Positions 60,647 through 64,000 of a stretch of DNA of 64,000 nucleotides are shown piece after piece. The translations under genes were made by a program, and so were the position numbers. The first letter of the stretch is position 1, and every line of letters begins with the position of its first letter. This DNA is from Maylandia zebra (taxonomy: Eukaryota > Chordata > Actinopteri > Cichliformes > Cichlidae): NCBI RefSeq assembly GCF_041146795.1, contig NC_135170.1, positions 26,096,033-26,160,032 on the forward strand. Direction: 5' to 3'. The notes under the pieces were generated by a model. The model saw only the letters and a program-made list of their open reading frames with translations. It was not told where the DNA came from and ran no database searches.

Positions 60647-63600
60647 GTAGGTTTTAGTTCACACGGCAGGCCTGAATGTTATGCGTAAAGGTTGTGTTAA
60701 GACCATTTGTTGTCCAACAATGTGTTTATATTGTGTCTAACAGTGTAGCGAAAACCGGTATGCATGTAGGGGAACTGCAGTGTGTGTAGTTCAGCGATTT
60801 TCAGCACAAAGAGGCGCATATGAGCAGAGGAGCAATGCATCGTATGCGTTTTTGACACTGACACATGTCATTTGTTCTCACTCAATGGGTGGGCACATTT
60901 GGAGGTATGTGTGTCACAGAAACGGCCTCCTCCTGTAGGCCTTATCACGCTAGCCCATTCTGTCGCGTTTCCAGCCACCAGGCTTCAGTCAGAAATTGCA
61001 GGCTAGCTGCTGGGGATGTTTTTAATCCGGTTACACAGACAGGGCACACGGGGCGTATGTTTTTCCAGTATCTTTCTTTCTCCTAGTGATGGTGACAGCC
61101 CGCAGTACCCACAGTAAACGCTGGTTACTGCTTCATGTTATTTGAATCAAAAGCAGACCGTAGCTTATTGTGCGCTCAGAGAATAGACTACCAGTGCTCT
61201 TGTGCCTTATTATCAGGGGGTTTCTTTCCATGTCCTTAGTCAGCAAATTTCAAGAAGCAACTGGGAGAAGCTTTGTAGCGCAAAACGCACACCCACAACA
61301 TAACCAAAACATGTTTTCTGTACTTAACATGTAGCCTATCATAAGAATTTGTTTTGTCTCATTTTCTTGAGGCATCTCGTCAGCTTTGACCCTGAGGTGA
61401 TAGCATGGCTCTTTGTTTGAGCACTCACTGGTGAAGATTAGACCTTATGAAGCAGACATCCGATGAGCCTTGTAAAGAAAAAGCCTTGATTGCTTTATTT
61501 TTTCAAAAGTAGACTACACATAATGACGTAATGTGGTTATAAAAAAACAAAAGACAAACATATTACTATACTAATACATTCTTGGACCTTTTGATGTTAC
61601 AGTGTATTTTTTTTTTTTTTTTTAAATACAGGCATTACTTATTTTATCCTGAAATAGGTGTGAGGAGAACTTCATTTAACTTTAGCAACATGAGTTGTTT
61701 GTTTCATAATTTCAGGCAGGTCCCAGGTTTAGGACTCTGGGCTGCAGCTCATGTGTACTCTGTTAAGCACCTCAACCACACCCTATGGTCAAAGTCACTC
61801 CATACCAAGCTGCAGGAATGTAAGGACAAACACTGTTATGATGTGGAGGTTTTCTCTTGATCGAGTTCAATAGCCCTGCTGATGGTAATTTTTTTGTAAA
61901 GCTGGGTGACATCATCTTGTCCCTTATTAGAAACCTAGCACATTAGGACAACACAGAGCCCAGCAGGAGCCAGACAGTCATCTGGTCATGAGCCTTTTTA
62001 GGTCAGTTAGTCTATAGATAACAATGGGTGGCATTTTTAATTCCAGTCTCTCCAAAAATGGAATTTGACATGGATAACAAAGTAGTGTTTACAGTGCATT
62101 TCATATTTAGTTAGATTATTTGCTAAAAAGCTAATGTTTAACTAATTAAGGAAACCAATAACCACTTATTGAGATAAAATTTAAAAAAAATCTAGAATAA
62201 AATCAGCATCAGCGGCAATGATATGGATGGACTGAAATATTTGTGTTTGCATAACAAATGTTTCAAGCATGGCAGCACAATTTAAACAATAAAGTTTCCT
62301 ACAAGATAGTTTCACTTTTGCCACAAGCAAACCCCTACGGTTAAGTTCACTGTCTTCAGTCAAGATTTCAAGACTTCAGTCTTGTAATGTGCAACACATT
62401 GTCTCAGTGGTCAGCGCTGTTTTTCACTTCCCAGTTAAAATGCTTTTTTACATGTTGAAATATTGGGCTGCCATGATGATTTCGCTGTCTCCTTTAACCA
62501 AGGAAACATGGACCTTGTGTTTTAACAAGGAAGGAGCCTGTAGGCTGTAACTCGTCATTCTAGTAATGGACAACTCACAGTAGCTACACAGTATCTTTTC
62601 AATACGCTCTGCTCTACCTAGGGACATTTGGCTATCAGCATTTATTTTTTAATATCCATCATTACTGGTGATTTGATTAGGTTGCCACGTCTTTACATAG
62701 AACTTTCTCCTATTTCATACCAAAATGGAAATTTTGTAATAGAAGACTTGTAGGGAAAATTGCCTGTGAGTGTTGATTTGAAAGGTAAATATCTAAAATA
62801 TAATGTGTATTTTCTGAAACATGTTTAGAATGTGGCTAAAAAGCAATCCAACCCGTTCTCTAAGTAGTTTTCTTGTGGGTGTTAAGAGGTTAATGGACGA
62901 GATAAAATGTTGTTTTCCTTCCTGTATAGTACACTTTAACTATATCTATATTGTATATATGTATACATGCTTGCATACTAAATATACATGCGAGGGTGTT
63001 TAATGTATGAAAGTCTTGGGATCTTTTTTTTTTTTTTTTTAATGCATTGACTTATTATTTATGTATAATATTTTCCATGCAGGGTTTAAAAAAAAAAAAA
63101 AAGTTAGGCATGAATGTAATTAATTATTTACCCTTGAAGTTCTTGAAGCTGTCATGAGAAATGAGTTTCCAGATCTGAGTATGACTCAAGCTGGAATGGG
63201 ACAAGAAACTTGATTTACCTGCTGAGGCTTAAGAAATACTTAATCTTATAGTGACAAGTCCAAGGGCATGACATTTATGCATTCTGTTATTCAGGTTTCC
63301 TTCTAATCATTGCCAACGTGAATTATCTGTGTTTGTTTTCCATATCTGAATAACAGGGAAACAGACTATGTCGCTGCTTAAATATTGTTTTTTATGTCCA
63401 ACAATCTCTTGTTGGAGTCATCCTATGTTTTCTTTTCATAGCTATAAAACCAAACCACCTCACACTTTGACCCACTCTTACCATTACAGTAGCATATTAC
63501 CTTCACATAGCTACAAAGTTGCTGGCCCATACTGAAATCCTGTTTGACTGATTACTCATCCTTTTCCAATCATTGTGACCATGGTGAGTCAGCAAGGGAG

Positions 63601-64000
63601 AAGGACCTGAGGAGGATGTTGGCTTGCTTTTAATGTTTACTTAAACGGTTGGGATTCCTGTTCACTATATGTTAGCCTTTCATGGCATTATACTGTTAAA
63701 TGCCAAAACACCTCAAAATATTATTAAGACTTTCTCTCTTTAAAATGTACTTCGCTGTACACTTGCCATTTAATGCAGTTTAAGCTTGTGCTATAGCAAG
63801 GTGTTGCCCATGTGATAGGATATACAGGCCTGGTAGAGGGAGCTACTGGTGATGATGTGGTGCTTGATGTATAGTGCAGAAAGTACCCTTTTTACAATAG
63901 TGATCAAATAGTACAGTATTATTTAAGAAAGGGTTAATGATAAGATCTTTGTTGTAGATGGCAATAATAAATAATAAAGCTCAGATAAGGTAGTGGCATT
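60647..64000 (+). other. camsap3: Start of camsap3 intron 1
   Basis: No further CAMSAP exon is visible. CpG-rich at first, then ordinary AT-rich intron sequence with A/T homopolymers. Nothing else supported. Confidence 0.55.

Overview
The window is vertebrate nuclear DNA, almost certainly from a ray-finned (probably percomorph) fish. Three things point there: genes of many short exons with GT-AG introns, a tandem array of fast-skeletal-type myosin heavy chain (MYH) genes, and a repeat load typical of teleosts (Rex3-like and R4/Rex6-like LINEs, L1, a Penelope-like element, hAT elements and MITEs, a tRNA-derived SINE, long TA/GT/GATA microsatellites). There is no prokaryotic gene organisation, CRISPR array or rRNA.

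Layout. (1) 249-11,437, minus strand: MYH copy 1, an intact gene; 39 coding exons sum to 5,814 nt (1,937 codons plus stop), with a TATA box and two 5' non-coding exons. (2) 11,470-21,350: upstream flank of copy 1, then a graveyard of mobile elements: an R4-like LINE piece joined to an L1 3' end, an AT-rich palindromic element, an LTR retrotransposon with a tRNA-Pro primer-binding site, and a 1.15-kb hAT element with an 8-bp target duplication; then the 3' flank of copy 2. (3) 21,358-27,567, minus: MYH copy 2, a pseudogene with no promoter and no coding exons 1-8, three internal nonsense codons, frameshifts, two large deletions, a fused exon pair and a Rex3-like insertion. (4) 27,570-36,310: repeats again (R4-like LINE fragments in both orientations, a Penelope-like GIY-YIG remnant, and a hAT element hosting two hAT MITEs, each with an 8-bp target duplication). 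(5) 36,316-37,790: 3' flank of copy 3, homologous to that of copy 2. (6) 37,788-49,077, minus: MYH copy 3, intact, with every coding exon the same length as in copy 1. (7) 51,400-58,177, plus: xab2 (SYF1), 19 coding exons, 849 codons. (8) 60,060-64,000, plus: promoter, first coding exon and start of a long intron of a CAMSAP gene, best called camsap3.

The MYH genes encode the sarcomeric motor of fast muscle. Shared 5' and 3' flanks show that the array grew by duplicating a unit larger than the gene. Copies 1 and 3 have very different 5' introns but near-identical introns in the middle of the gene, and copy 2 matches copy 1 in some introns and copy 3 in others, so gene conversion is likely. 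xab2 and camsap3 are housekeeping and cytoskeletal neighbours with no functional link to the myosins. I found no previously undescribed system; the interest lies in duplicate evolution and the nested repeats.
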